Assembly: GCA_963968595.1 (NCBI GenBank)
Contig: CAXAHJ010000001.1
Location: forward strand, 124,001-188,000
Length of the DNA: 64,000 nucleotides
From: GCA-2730975 sp937893275
Lineage (GTDB): Bacteria > Verrucomicrobiota > Verrucomicrobiia > Opitutales > Seribacteraceae
Direction: 5' to 3'
Shown here: one piece after another, positions 51,939-60,684 of the stretch
Layout of the letters: every line of letters starts with the position of its first letter
Position numbering within the stretch: the stretch's first letter is position 1
The notes under the pieces: generated by a model
Told to the model about the DNA's origin: nothing
Seen by the model: only the letters and a program-made list of their open reading frames with translations
The model's database searches: none
Program-made: the position numbers and the translations under genes

Positions 51939-53264
51939 CTACGCTTGCAGTTCTTTCCGCATTGATTTCCAGTGCGACAGTCGTTCACCAATGGCCACTT
52001 CTGCCCCGGAATGTTTGGGAGAGTAAAGTTCGAGGCGCTCATCCAGATAATCTTGTCCCGAAACATTTTCAGGGTAGTCATGACTGTAAAGGTACGATTT
52101 TTCGTTTGCGTTGCGGTTTTTTTTGTTGCGGCCATGCCTGTCTCGAATGGAGGAGGGAATAGACTGAAGAGGTTTTTCCCGTAAGGTTCGCTTGGCTTTG
52201 GCTAAAGCCAAGGTCGAACTGTTGCTCTTCGGGCACGTCGCAAGAAAAAGGGTAACATGAGCGAGATTCAATTCGCATTCGGGCAAGCCAATAATTTCGC
52301 ACGCCCGAAACGCCGCATCAGCAAGTAGCAAGGCCCTCGAATCCGCCAAACCCACGTCCTCCGAGGCGAAAATGACCAATCGTCTGGCAATGAAGCGAGG
52401 ATCTTCACCGCCAACCAGCATCTTAGCCAACCAATAGAGAGCGGCGTCGGGATCGTTGCCGCGCATGCTTTTGATAAAAGCCGAGGTGGTATCGTAGTGT
52501 TCGTCTTCATCTCGGTCGTATCGAATGTTGCGCTCGCGACTAAAAACAGCCACCTCCTTGTCCGTCAGTTTTGCACCCACGGGCAAAGCCTCGACTATCG
52601 TTTCCAAGAAATTGTATCCGCGTCGAAGATCTCCCTCGGCCAGCAAAGCAATCTGCCCTAAAATCCCTTTATCGGCCTCGCAAGATCGAGAACCAAGACC
52701 TCTTTCCCCATCGTTCAGGGCCACAAGAAGCGCGTCTTCTATAACTGAGACCGATAACGGTTCCAAGGTGAACAGGTGGCAACGACTGAGCAAGGGGGCT
52801 ATTACGTAATAACGCGGATTGTGAGTAGTGGCGCCGATAAGGCGAGCGTCGCCCGATTCAACATCCGGCAGAAGCAAATCCTGTTGGGCTTTATTGAATC
52901 GATGAATCTCGTCAATGAAAAGGTAGCAATTGGAAGAACCATGATAACGAGCTAGTTTGAGGGCGTCACGAAGTTCGGCCACATTTGAAGTAACGGCATT
53001 TATCTTCAGGAGCTTGCACCCACTTTCGGCTGCAATAACTATCGCCATAGTCGTTTTTCCAGAGCCGGGAGGTCCTGCTAAAATCAAGTTGCCCACACGG
53101 TTTTCCCTGATCAGGTTAGGAAGCAAGCAACCCTCACCTAATAAATGTTTTTGTCCCAATATATCCAGCTCGGCACACGGTCGCATTCTCTCGGCCAATG
53201 GCCTTCTGTTCTCGCTCACCTTGCCAGGCTCTTTCAAAAGCGACTCGTTTTCGTCGTCCTCCAT
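51939..53264 (-). CDS. rarA: Replication-associated recombination protein RarA (MgsA)
   Basis: AAA+ ATPase acting at stalled replication forks with RecA and SSB. Starting at ATG 53264 (MEDDENES) it is 441 residues. Motifs: PLAERMRPCAELDILGQKH at the N-terminus, Walker A LAGPPGSGKTTMAI, Walker B FIDEIHRFNKAQQD, sensor 1 LIGATTHNPRY, and the end YSHDYPENVSGQDYLDERL with a C-terminal tetramerisation domain. The open frame continues 13 codons upstream to 53303, with a second ATG at 53276; 53264 or 53276 is likely, leaving a short divergent gap to comEC. Confidence 0.93.
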   Translation of the reverse strand: MEDDENESLLKEPGKVSENRRPLAERMRPCAELDILGQKHLLGEGCLLPNLIRENRVGNLILAGPPGSGKTTMAIVIAAESGCKLLKINAVTSNVAELRDALKLARYHGSSNCYLFIDEIHRFNKAQQDLLLPDVESGDARLIGATTHNPRYYVIAPLLSRCHLFTLEPLSVSVIEDALLVALNDGERGLGSRSCEADKGILGQIALLAEGDLRRGYNFLETIVEALPVGAKLTDKEVAVFSRERNIRYDRDEDEHYDTTSAFIKSMRGNDPDAALYWLAKMLVGGEDPRFIARRLVIFASEDVGLADSRALLLADAAFRACEIIGLPECELNLAHVTLFLATCPKSNSSTLALAKAKRTLREKPLQSIPSSIRDRHGRNKKNRNANEKSYLYSHDYPENVSGQDYLDERLELYSPKHSGAEVAIGERLSHWKSMRKELQA

Positions 53265-53308
53265 TTCGAAAAACATCCAAGCACGGAGAAGCAATTGCCG
53301 CAAGCGTT

Positions 53309-54976
53309 GTGATCAGGACTCCGGAAATCGACCCAGTCGCACCATTGCGGGCGCCATTGCTTTGGATCCTGCTTCCATGGATCGCCGGGTTGGTCGCGGC
53401 GGATACCTTGATGCCAAATGACTTCATGCTCATTTTTGCCATTGGCCTAGTTTTTTCTCTCGCAGGAATATGGGCCGTTACGCGTCAAAAGAATACACGA
53501 TGGTTGTGGGCTGTTTTCTTTATCGGAGGAGTCTTCTGCCTCTCAGCCGCGAGATACTTTCAAGTGGAAGGCTCTCGTAAAACTACATCCAGTTTGCTCG
53601 ACTTGCCCCCGCGAGAACTAGTCTTCGACATCCACATTGAGCGCCTCTTCGATCAAAAAAATGATTCGGTGAAGTTTTCGGGGCTTGGCCATGTTCGATG
53701 GACGCCCGATGTCCGCCGTGATCTAATAGGCAAACGAATCTATTTTCGACTCGCCTGCAAAAATCAAGGTGGCGAGCTGATCGAAGGTGACAGAATACGG
53801 GCATTGGGCGTGCTATACCCTATCCAAGATAGCGATGACAGTTCATTTACCCATCTCCTTCTCACCAAAGGCATCCAATACGAGTTTCGACGGGGTAAAG
53901 TTTTAGAAAAGGTCGTTCCCGCAAGTACATTCGCTCACTTTTGCCGTAATTCAAATCGAGACATTGAGAAACTGTTGCGTTTCGGAGCCGAACCGGAAGA
54001 CGAACTTGTCGCGGGAATTACCGTCGCCATGCTTCTTGGGAAAAAAACCGCAATCCCTCGGGATCAAAAAGAGCGCTTCATCCAAGCGGGAGCTATGCAC
54101 CTTTTCGCGATAAGCGGTCTTCACATAGCCATTGTGGCTGGTTTGCTTATATTATTACTGCGACTGGTCCCTGGTCCGAGGTGGATTGAGACGGGCCTTA
54201 TGTTGACCCTGTTATACCTCTATGTCCAAATTACGGGAGGTACTCCGTCGGCCCAACGCGCTTTCATTATGATCGCGTTTTGGAAGGCTTCGGACATTTC
54301 GGGAAGAAGGGGAGGGGCCTTTCAGGCACTCGTAACTTCCGCAGTGTTCGTGCTGGCAATAGACCCAGGGCAGTTTTGGGACAAAGGCTTTCAGCTTTCT
54401 TATGCCGTAGTCTTCTCCATAATTCTGTATGGTGGCCCTCTAGGGCAAAAACTGCAGGTAGCTTTGAGACCTTGGCGATTCCTTTCGGATGAAGAATTAT
54501 CGGGTCACCGCAAAGCAGGAGTTCAAATATGTCATTGGTTTTTTGGGGCCCTTGCCATAAGCATTGCTGCGACTTTGGCGAGCTCACCACTTACCGCAGA
54601 CGCCTTTGGGGTTTTTTCTCCGGGAGGTGTTCTGTTAAATGTCTTTCTTGTTTTTTTAGCCGTTGGGGCAATTTGGTTGGCCGTGTTTTCCCTGCCGTTC
54701 GGAGCATGCGGTTTTGATTTTCTTCACGAAATCGATTGGTGCATCATACGATTGATGGATTTCCTCGTTAATTTCTTTATTAAAATTCCGGGCTTTTTCT
54801 ATCGTGCGGAAGTAGAAACCACTTGGGCCCCTGCAATAACGAGTTTCGCCTATCTCGGCGTATGCCTTGCATTAGCTCGCAGATTGCCGTCATCATCTGC
54901 ATTAGTTTTCTTTGCCGCACCAGCATGCATTGCCTTTTTTATTGCATTTGGGGCCAACCTGTCTTTGGGAAGCTAA
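53309..54976 (+). CDS. comEC: ComEC/Rec2-family DNA-uptake channel, without C-terminal nuclease-like domain
   Basis: A polytopic inner-membrane protein thought to form the channel for single-stranded DNA during transformation. I prefer GTG 53309 (VIRTPEIDPVAPLRAPLLW); this starts just before the first membrane helix, and ATG 53198 lies inside rarA on the other strand. That gives 555 residues. DUF4131 is followed by the competence domain with AMHLFAISGLHIAIVAGLL, QITGGTPSAQRAFIMIAFWK and FWDKGFQLSYAVVFSIILYG. The usual metallo-beta-lactamase-like C-terminal domain is absent; the gene stops normally. It is 4 nt upstream of the small coiled-coil gene. The start is uncertain. Confidence 0.88.
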   Translation: MIRTPEIDPVAPLRAPLLWILLPWIAGLVAADTLMPNDFMLIFAIGLVFSLAGIWAVTRQKNTRWLWAVFFIGGVFCLSAARYFQVEGSRKTTSSLLDLPPRELVFDIHIERLFDQKNDSVKFSGLGHVRWTPDVRRDLIGKRIYFRLACKNQGGELIEGDRIRALGVLYPIQDSDDSSFTHLLLTKGIQYEFRRGKVLEKVVPASTFAHFCRNSNRDIEKLLRFGAEPEDELVAGITVAMLLGKKTAIPRDQKERFIQAGAMHLFAISGLHIAIVAGLLILLLRLVPGPRWIETGLMLTLLYLYVQITGGTPSAQRAFIMIAFWKASDISGRRGGAFQALVTSAVFVLAIDPGQFWDKGFQLSYAVVFSIILYGGPLGQKLQVALRPWRFLSDEELSGHRKAGVQICHWFFGALAISIAATLASSPLTADAFGVFSPGGVLLNVFLVFLAVGAIWLAVFSLPFGACGFDFLHEIDWCIIRLMDFLVNFFIKIPGFFYRAEVETTWAPAITSFAYLGVCLALARRLPSSSALVFFAAPACIAFFIAFGANLSLGS

Positions 54977-54980
54977 TGTT

Positions 54981-55256
54981 ATGAAGAGTGCATACGAATT
55001 AGCCATGGAACGTTTTGGTGGAGATGATGACTCCAAACCTCTCTCCAAAGACCAAAAAGCGGAAATTGCCGAAATCTCATCCAAATATAAGGCAAAGGTC
55101 GCCGAACGAACAATATTCCTAGAAAAGAATATCGCGGACTCCCTCGCCTCAGGTGACGAAGAAGGGGCGGATAAAATTCGCCAGCAAATCGCATACGAGA
55201 CCTCTACTCTCGAGGAAGAAGCCGAACAGGCCAAAGAGAGGGTGAGGAAAGGCTGA
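54981..55256 (+). CDS. Small charged coiled-coil protein
   Basis: A 91-residue soluble protein starting at ATG 54981 (MKSAYELAMERFGGDDDSKP), only 4 nt after the comEC stop. From residue ~22 on it is a continuous charged helix (KDQKAEIAEISSKYKAKVAE; NIADSLASGDEEGADKIRQQ; EEEAEQAKERVRKG), which should form a coiled coil. I recall similar small proteins in other Verrucomicrobia but know no function. Translational coupling to comEC is likely from spacing. It is not a known antitoxin family. Confidence 0.8.
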   Translation: MKSAYELAMERFGGDDDSKPLSKDQKAEIAEISSKYKAKVAERTIFLEKNIADSLASGDEEGADKIRQQIAYETSTLEEEAEQAKERVRKG

Positions 55257-55404
55257 AGCTTAGTTTGCCTGAAACAACTTGGGCATAATCCCGCAAGGGA
55301 GTGACGCACAAACACATTTAGCCGAACAAAAAACTTCTCCTTCGTGACTCGAACCAATGAACCATGCTCTGCTTAAAAAGAGAAGATCTAGAGCCGCAAA
55401 AAAA

Positions 55405-56571
55405 TCAACTCCTCGAGTGAACGGGGAAGTCATCTGGTAGCTTTCTTGCGAACCAAAACCAAGTATTACCATTGGATATCGCAGAAAATTCTACGATCCT
55501 GTGCCCGCCACCTTTTTTACTAAGCCGAATTGTAATGTCTCTTAAATTCTGTCTCTGGGTAATTTGGCCCAAGGCTTCACGCCCGATTACCAAATCCTGT
55601 GGGTCTACAAAGTTAAAGAATGGTTTGTCGATAAGTTCGGTTGTCGACCATCCCAAAAACCCAGCCCACCCGTCGCTATCGCCATGAAAAAAGACTTCGC
55701 CGTCCTTGATCTCGATGATTCCGCTGAAATCAGAATCTTGCGAAAGTTCGTCTAAGGTAAACTCGCCGCGCATCCTGGACTGTGCAGTGGGATTCTTCAT
55801 TTTGTGATAATGCCTAGGAGTCACTCCTACGCGCTTTTTGAAGGCCCGGTGAAAGTAGTGCACACTCTCGAAACCACAGTTGGCCGAAATTTCTTTCACG
55901 CTTACTCGCACGTTCGACAACAAGGTCTTGGCGCGTTCAATGCGCTCGCGAATCAAGTCTTCGGTTGGGCTTACTCCGAATTCATTCTTGAAAAGAGCCG
56001 CAAAGCGACTCGAACTTAAATTTGCCAAGCGAGCCATTTCCTCGATAGCCCAATGTTCGACCATCCGTTCGTGCACTTCGGCTCTTACCTCTCGCAGCAC
56101 GTGAGAATGGTCGGAAGAAAAAGAAGAGAGATCGTCCTCTATATAACGAGCGAGCTTCATAATAAATTCCTCTAGCGCCAAAGTCGCAATGCGTTCCCAA
56201 TTGAGCTCACGGCGCAAGCTTTCTGTCTTCATCTTTTCAAATAAAGACGAAATGAAATGCGTTCTGTAGGGATAAAAAACCTCATTCATCAAAAAGCCAC
56301 CTGTGAGAGCAATTTTTTCAGATGATGATCCCGAAAAGGTCAAATAGTCGTTCGACCAACACTCTCCCGCCCCCCTGTAGTATTGTGGATACTTAGGGGT
56401 ATACATTACACAGGCTCCTGCCTCGACTTCAGTCAGGCCAGAAGTCGTCTTAACTAATGCTGGGCTAAGAAAGTGTATAAATGTATATTCGTGGGAACCT
56501 TCGGGGATATCGACCACATGGTTCTCCGAGTGGTCAACTGAACTATCGCAATTGTTTATTTGTAGTTTCAC
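55405..56571 (-). CDS. AraC-family transcription regulator with a C-terminal PAS-like domain
   Basis: A 388-residue regulator. The N-terminal ~160 residues form an AraC-type cupin effector domain (VEAGACVMYTPKYPQYYRGA; DYLTFSG). Residues ~165-262 are the double helix-turn-helix (IEEMARLANLSSSRFAALFK; VSVKEISANCGFESVHYFHR; KKRVGVTPRHY). The last ~115 residues look like a PAS sensor (EIKDGEVFFHGDSDGWAGFL, VDPQDLVIGREALGQITQ, FSAISNGNTWFWFARKL), an uncommon order because PAS usually precedes the DNA-binding part. It is monocistronic, with a plausible TTGACA promoter upstream. Target genes are unknown; the divergent small RHH-like gene is a candidate. Confidence 0.85.
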   Translation of the reverse strand: MKLQINNCDSSVDHSENHVVDIPEGSHEYTFIHFLSPALVKTTSGLTEVEAGACVMYTPKYPQYYRGAGECWSNDYLTFSGSSSEKIALTGGFLMNEVFYPYRTHFISSLFEKMKTESLRRELNWERIATLALEEFIMKLARYIEDDLSSFSSDHSHVLREVRAEVHERMVEHWAIEEMARLANLSSSRFAALFKNEFGVSPTEDLIRERIERAKTLLSNVRVSVKEISANCGFESVHYFHRAFKKRVGVTPRHYHKMKNPTAQSRMRGEFTLDELSQDSDFSGIIEIKDGEVFFHGDSDGWAGFLGWSTTELIDKPFFNFVDPQDLVIGREALGQITQRQNLRDITIRLSKKGGGHRIVEFSAISNGNTWFWFARKLPDDFPVHSRS

Positions 56572-56660
56572 TTTTTCTTCTTTCTTTTGAATTAAAAACG
56601 GAGCATGGTTCCAAGGTTAAATTAACAGGATTAGTTCATCCTGAAAATCTAAGTTTAGCA

Positions 56661-56689
56661 CGGATAGTGAAAAGCTTGGTTTCTGTCAA
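56661..56689 (-). promoter_or_regulatory. Putative sigma70 promoter for the AraC regulator
   Basis: On the minus strand consensus TTGACA (56689-56684) and TATCCG (56666-56661) are separated by 17 nt, ~90 nt upstream of the AraC-family ATG. The -35 is perfect; the -10 matches three of six, as is common for activated promoters. Confidence 0.45.
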
Positions 56690-56723
56690 TTGGATAAGAC
56701 AATCAATCCGTCGCATATTTGTT

Positions 56724-56751
56724 TTGCGTTTGGTCGGTTGGTTGCTATAAA
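56724..56751 (+). promoter_or_regulatory. Putative promoter for the RHH-like gene
   Basis: TTGCGT (56724-56729) and TATAAA (56746-56751) are separated by 16 nt, 42 nt before the start of the small RHH-like gene. The spacer carries GGT-rich near-repeats. The -35 is weak. Confidence 0.35.
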
Positions 56752-56792
56752 TAGTGCAATTAGGATTAAATATATAACACAAGAGATATACC

Positions 56793-57041
56793 ATGACTGC
56801 CCGCAAAGCACCCAAACCCAAAAAAGAATCGAAATCGTTTACCACCCGAATTTCCTTGGAGACTTGGAAAAAAGTCGAGGCATACAAAAAGTATGGCAAC
56901 TGGAACACAAATCAGTTGATGAACCACGCGCTTCTCTCTTTCTTCGAAGTAATTGAGTCCAAGGAGAAAAACCCCAGTTTGCCACTAATTTGCGAAACCT
57001 TGCGAGATCTTGTCTCGCGCACCCGAGCACGCTTTAAGTAA
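56793..57041 (+). CDS. Small ribbon-helix-helix-like protein
   Basis: An 82-residue basic protein. After a Lys-rich N-terminus (TARKAPKPKKESK) comes FTTRISLETWKKVEAYKK, then GNWNTNQLMNHALLSFFEV: one strand and two helices in the pattern of CopG/Arc-type DNA-binding dimers. The C-terminal ~25 residues are basic. There is no toxin gene next to it, so an antitoxin role is not supported; a small transcription regulator or nucleoid-binding protein is likelier. It is divergent from the AraC-PAS regulator (221-nt gap with two putative promoters) and followed by two hairpins. Confidence 0.7.
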   Translation: MTARKAPKPKKESKSFTTRISLETWKKVEAYKKYGNWNTNQLMNHALLSFFEVIESKEKNPSLPLICETLRDLVSRTRARFK

Positions 57042-57044
57042 GGT

Positions 57045-57080
57045 ATCACTGGCAAGTGATCTTTCGAGGTGTTCTCCTCG
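57045..57080 (+). terminator. Tandem hairpins after the RHH-like gene
   Basis: ATCACTGGCAAGTGAT (57045-57060) folds to a 6-bp stem with a GGCA loop. CGAGG/CCTCG (57065-57069 with 57076-57080) folds to a second 5-bp stem with a 6-nt loop, just 4 nt later. They begin right after the stop codon of the RHH-like gene. No T-run follows, so this may be a transcript-end or processing structure more than a classic terminator. Confidence 0.4.
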
Positions 57081-57199
57081 GTTGCGAATTGCTTTGAATT
57101 CCTAGCCAAATGGAATTGCCAAGGCGACAAGACTCTTCATTTTTAGGATTCGAGTTTAGGTTTGCCCGCCCGAAAAGCTAATGCACTCTGCTTTGCATC

Positions 57200-58627
57200 A
57201 TGAGTGATGCGAAAGACAATGGTCTGTTCCTTCAAGACACGATGTCTAGAAGTAAATGCAAAGTTTTTGCCGAAAAAGACGGTGTGCTTCGATTCTACTG
57301 CTGTGGCCCGACTGTTTACGGGGCGGCTCACATAGGAAATTTTCGGACATTTGTCGCTCAGGATTTATTTAGAAGGGTTACTGAGTACAATGGTTTGAAA
57401 ACCTTGCATGTACGCAACCTAACGGATGTCGACGACAAAACCATTCGCGACTCGATAAAGGCGGGACAGAGGCTAGAGAAGTTCACCACTTACTGGACAG
57501 AACGTTTTCATAACGACTGCGAGGCACTTGGCTTGCTAAAGCCGGATGTCGAGCCTAGTGCGGTTGCCCATATAGCTCAACAGATTCAGCTAGTAGAGAA
57601 TCTTCTTCAACGCGGACACGCCTACACTTCGGAAGATGGTTCCGTATACTTTCGAATTTCCTCTTTTGGCGAATATGGAAAACTCTCGAAGCTTAAATCC
57701 CGAGATCTTTCTGCGGGAGCAAGCCGCCGAACCACGGCAGACGACGAATACTCAAAGGAGTCTTTAGGGGATTTCGCCCTCTGGAAAGGAAGAAGGGAGG
57801 AAGACGGAGAGAATTTCTGGCAAAGCCCATGGGGCGATGGAAGACCTGGCTGGCATCTTGAGTGTAGTGCCATGTGCAGAGAATATCTAGGAGATTCGTT
57901 CGATCTACATTCGGGTGGAGAGGATCTTGTTTTCCCTCACCACGAAAACGAGATCGCCCAAAGCATATGCTCATCGGGGCAACCTTTCGCCAGACATTGG
58001 TTTCATATTGCACACCTAATGGTGGATGGGGGGAAAATGAGCAAAAGCCTAGGCAACATGTACACCTTAGACGACTTGAAGGGGAAAGGGCACGACCCTG
58101 AGGTTGTAAGATATGCACTGCTCTCGGGTCACTACAGGCAGCCGCTCAACTTTACAATTTCATCACTGGAGGCAGCTCGTTCGGCACTCGGAAAACTCCT
58201 AAAAGCCCACGACCTTCTCGGCGGGGGCGCTCCGCCTTCCTACGAGGAGTCATTAGCTAGAGGCGGTTCCGAACTGGGCCCCTTTAAAGCTGCCTGGGAA
58301 GCGTTGTTGGACGACCTGAATACACCAAAGGCTCTCGGAGCCCTTTTTTCCACAGTAAACAACATTGATCCCGCCAGTTTAGCGAATGATGAAAAAAAAG
58401 AGCTGCGAGAGTCATTTTGGTTTCTTCTAAATGCGTTCGGAATTTGTCTGCCCAAAACCGATGCTCCCAAAGATCCTCCTTGCGAGATTAAGGAGTTGGC
58501 GGAAAAAAGACTTCAGGCGAGATTGGCAAAAAACTGGGCCGAAGCCGATAAACATCGTGAAACGCTCGACGAGGCGGGATGGTTGGTCAAAGATCTACCC
58601 ACAGGTTTCGAGCTTATTCCCAAGTAG
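57200..58627 (+). CDS. cysS: Cysteinyl-tRNA synthetase
   Basis: Class I synthetase charging tRNA-Cys. The product is 475 residues, the family's length. The HIGH motif is HIGN (YGAAHIGNFRTFVAQDL), the zinc Cys pair lies in FYCCGPTVYG and WHLECSAMCREYLG, and the downstream HSGGEDLVFPHHENEIAQ is diagnostic. The KMSKS motif (GGKMSKSLGNMYTL) is perfect. The ATG at 57200 gives the usual short lead (GLFLQDTMSRSK) before the beta-strand. It is monocistronic, convergent with prmA. Confidence 0.97.
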   Translation: MSDAKDNGLFLQDTMSRSKCKVFAEKDGVLRFYCCGPTVYGAAHIGNFRTFVAQDLFRRVTEYNGLKTLHVRNLTDVDDKTIRDSIKAGQRLEKFTTYWTERFHNDCEALGLLKPDVEPSAVAHIAQQIQLVENLLQRGHAYTSEDGSVYFRISSFGEYGKLSKLKSRDLSAGASRRTTADDEYSKESLGDFALWKGRREEDGENFWQSPWGDGRPGWHLECSAMCREYLGDSFDLHSGGEDLVFPHHENEIAQSICSSGQPFARHWFHIAHLMVDGGKMSKSLGNMYTLDDLKGKGHDPEVVRYALLSGHYRQPLNFTISSLEAARSALGKLLKAHDLLGGGAPPSYEESLARGGSELGPFKAAWEALLDDLNTPKALGALFSTVNNIDPASLANDEKKELRESFWFLLNAFGICLPKTDAPKDPPCEIKELAEKRLQARLAKNWAEADKHRETLDEAGWLVKDLPTGFELIPK

Positions 58628-58682
58628 TCAAACAGATGGATGGCGTGGTGAATTCCGCAAGGGAAAAATCTTTTCCGATATC

Positions 58683-59564
58683 TTATTTCCGGATTAAAGT
58701 AAGCTGCGTCCACTCTCCTTTGTCTTTTCTTCGCAGGATAAAGCTTGAGCCTAAGCGATTGATGGTCTCTTGAAAGAATTCGGCTGTTTTTTTAGCTTCA
58801 ATAGACAAGATTCCAGACAAGGCAAGGAGTCCTTGCGAACGAACGGCACGTAGCAACAGTTCAGCATTCGCACAAAGTACGTCTGCTTGAATGTTTGCCA
58901 GCACAAGATCGGCACTTTCCGAAAAAAGTCCTCCTGCAATATCGTTCGTAGTAAAACTAACATCGCCGACCATCCCATTTGCCGTAGCGTTTTCGATGGA
59001 AATTCGGACGGCATCGGGATCGATATCAACACCTTTCACATTTCCCGCTCCAAGTAACTTGGCAGATAGGGCGAGTATTCCTGAACCGCAACCTAAGTCG
59101 ATACAACTGAGCCCCCCAGGATCGATCTCTTCGAAAAAATCAATTATCACATCTAAGCACAGGCGAGTAGTTTCGTGAAGTCCCGTGCCAAAAGCCATTC
59201 CTGGATCGACGTACAGTACCTTTTCCCCCTCCGGCAAGACATAGGTGGCGCGCTCCCACTCGGGCACAAGATGCAAGGGACCGATACTCCAAGGATGGAA
59301 ATGTTCTTTGTAAGCTTCTTTCCAGTCACGATCCTCGACAGTTGAAAGCTTGGGTGAGAGGGATTCGGCAAATGCGGGAAACCTTTGGGACAGACTAGTC
59401 CACTCAGCAAGAGCCCGCTCTCGGTTGTCGAAAAAACCTTCAAGCGATCCCTCGTCCGAAAGTCTATTTATTTGCAAATACCAGTTACAAGGAGCCAGTT
59501 CACACAAGAGATCTTCCAGCGGAGGGATAAGCTCCGAGGACAACGGGAGAGTCGCCTTGATCAT
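58683..59564 (-). CDS. prmA: Ribosomal protein L11 methyltransferase PrmA
   Basis: SAM-dependent trimethylation of lysines and the N-terminus of L11 (gene rplK at 16011 in this window). The product is 293 residues. The N-terminal substrate domain is followed by the Rossmann methyltransferase with DPGMAFGTGLHETTRLCLD, DLGCGSGILALSAKLLG and the catalytic-pocket motif VLANIQADVL (N-I/P-x-A type). It overlaps purN by ATGA and is the last gene of the manA-grpE-dnaJ-rfaE2-purN-prmA run. Confidence 0.95.
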   Translation of the reverse strand: MIKATLPLSSELIPPLEDLLCELAPCNWYLQINRLSDEGSLEGFFDNRERALAEWTSLSQRFPAFAESLSPKLSTVEDRDWKEAYKEHFHPWSIGPLHLVPEWERATYVLPEGEKVLYVDPGMAFGTGLHETTRLCLDVIIDFFEEIDPGGLSCIDLGCGSGILALSAKLLGAGNVKGVDIDPDAVRISIENATANGMVGDVSFTTNDIAGGLFSESADLVLANIQADVLCANAELLLRAVRSQGLLALSGILSIEAKKTAEFFQETINRLGSSFILRRKDKGEWTQLTLIRK

Positions 59565-60163
59565 TCCCCGAGAAAGGGAATCACGCCAATGGCGATATCT
59601 CGAATTACCGAAGGCAAGACAACATGTTCCGCCCCATGTATCTTTTGCTCCAGTAGTTCGTAAGTATCGCCAGGCATAACTCGCACTGGAGCCTGTGCAA
59701 TAATTTCGCCACCATCCACCACTTCATTCACCCAATGAATGGTGCAACCCGTTATTTTTACACCGCGGACAAAGGCTTGACGAATGGCTTCCAGTCCGGG
59801 AAAGCTGGGCAACAAGCTAGGGTGAAGATTAATTATCTTCCCCGAGAATGCTTGAAGAAATGGCCCTTTTAAAATGCGCATGAATCCAGCAAGAACGATT
59901 AAGTCGGGAGCATCCTCTTTGATCGTTTCAATCCAAAGGCTTTCGGACTCCCCGTTAAGGGTCGCCTGTTGGGAAGGAGACGAAAGATGGCTGTTCTTTA
60001 CCTCGTAACGAGCGGCTTTTTCTAGAATACCCGCATTTTGAACATCACTATATACGGCAACGACTTGAGTGGGGCCGAGCTGACTTGCCGATGCCGCAGA
60101 CAGGATGGCCTCTGCATTTGTTCCGGAACCTGATCCTAATATGACGACCCTCATGTTTGACAT
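59561..60163 (-). CDS. purN: Phosphoribosylglycinamide formyltransferase PurN
   Basis: Third step of purine synthesis, using 10-formyl-tetrahydrofolate. From ATG 60163 it is 200 residues; ATG 60154 (MRVVILGSGSGTNAEAIL) is equally possible and gives the closest match to family starts. The GART core shows LVLAGFMRILKGPFLQAF-type folate pocket residues with the catalytic trio in NLHPSLLPSFPG and TGCTIHWVNEVVDGGEI (conserved Asn, His and Asp). It overlaps prmA downstream; rfaE2 ends 12 nt upstream. Confidence 0.94.
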   Translation of the reverse strand: MSNMRVVILGSGSGTNAEAILSAASASQLGPTQVVAVYSDVQNAGILEKAARYEVKNSHLSSPSQQATLNGESESLWIETIKEDAPDLIVLAGFMRILKGPFLQAFSGKIINLHPSLLPSFPGLEAIRQAFVRGVKITGCTIHWVNEVVDGGEIIAQAPVRVMPGDTYELLEQKIHGAEHVVLPSVIRDIAIGVIPFLGE

Positions 60164-60175
60164 TGCGTTCAAGTT

Positions 60176-60682
60176 TTAGATTTCGGGCAAGCCTTTAATT
60201 TTCTGCAAAAGTCCGGTAGTTCCACACCCTTCAAGAAATGGCAGAAAGTGAATTTCGGAACCCACTTGCTCTAAGGATTCGCGTTCACTTTGGTCCATCG
60301 TCTGCAGACAGTAATCGCCAGATTTAGCATAGGCATCGGGTGACAGGGCTTTGATTTCAGAGCTTATTCTCTTTCCGTCAAAAAGAAATACTCCTGACAC
60401 GCTTTTCAGAGAAAGAAGGGCGTAGGCGCGTTCGCGCTCTCCTTGCACAGGGCGAGAAGAGCCCTTGATGGCTCGGGCACTTGAGTCTGAATTGAGGGCA
60501 ACCCAAAGATGGTTTCCCAATGCTGCCGCCAACTCCAGGCAATAGATGTGTCCGGCATGAAGTAGGTCGAAGCATCCGTTGGTGAGGACGAATGTCTCGC
60601 TCTGCAAGTTAACTTTTTGACGAAATTTCACAGATTCCTCAAGCGAAGAAACTCCGACAGAAAGATCATCTAAGGTCGCCAT
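60176..60682 (-). CDS. rfaE2: D-glycero-D-manno-heptose 1-phosphate adenylyltransferase (RfaE2/HldE C-domain type)
   Basis: Nucleotidyltransferase that makes ADP-heptose for lipopolysaccharide core, as a stand-alone protein instead of the fused HldE. I start at ATG 60682 (MATLDDLSVGVSSLEESVKF), 2 nt after the dnaJ stop, giving 168 residues. The cytidylyltransferase-like motif is TNGCFDLLHAGHIYCLELAA (HAGH active site), with NSDSSARAIKGSSRPV and ERERAYALLSLKSV following. Its presence suggests a Gram-negative cell with heptose LPS. In this operon it has no evident link to chaperones. Confidence 0.92.
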   Translation of the reverse strand: MATLDDLSVGVSSLEESVKFRQKVNLQSETFVLTNGCFDLLHAGHIYCLELAAALGNHLWVALNSDSSARAIKGSSRPVQGERERAYALLSLKSVSGVFLFDGKRISSEIKALSPDAYAKSGDYCLQTMDQSERESLEQVGSEIHFLPFLEGCGTTGLLQKIKGLPEI

Positions 60683-60684
60683 CT

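Noticed and set aside
53198..53308. ATG 53198 as comEC start
   Set aside because: It lies inside rarA on the other strand and adds a basic, non-conserved N-terminus; GTG 53309 fits the membrane start of ComEC better.
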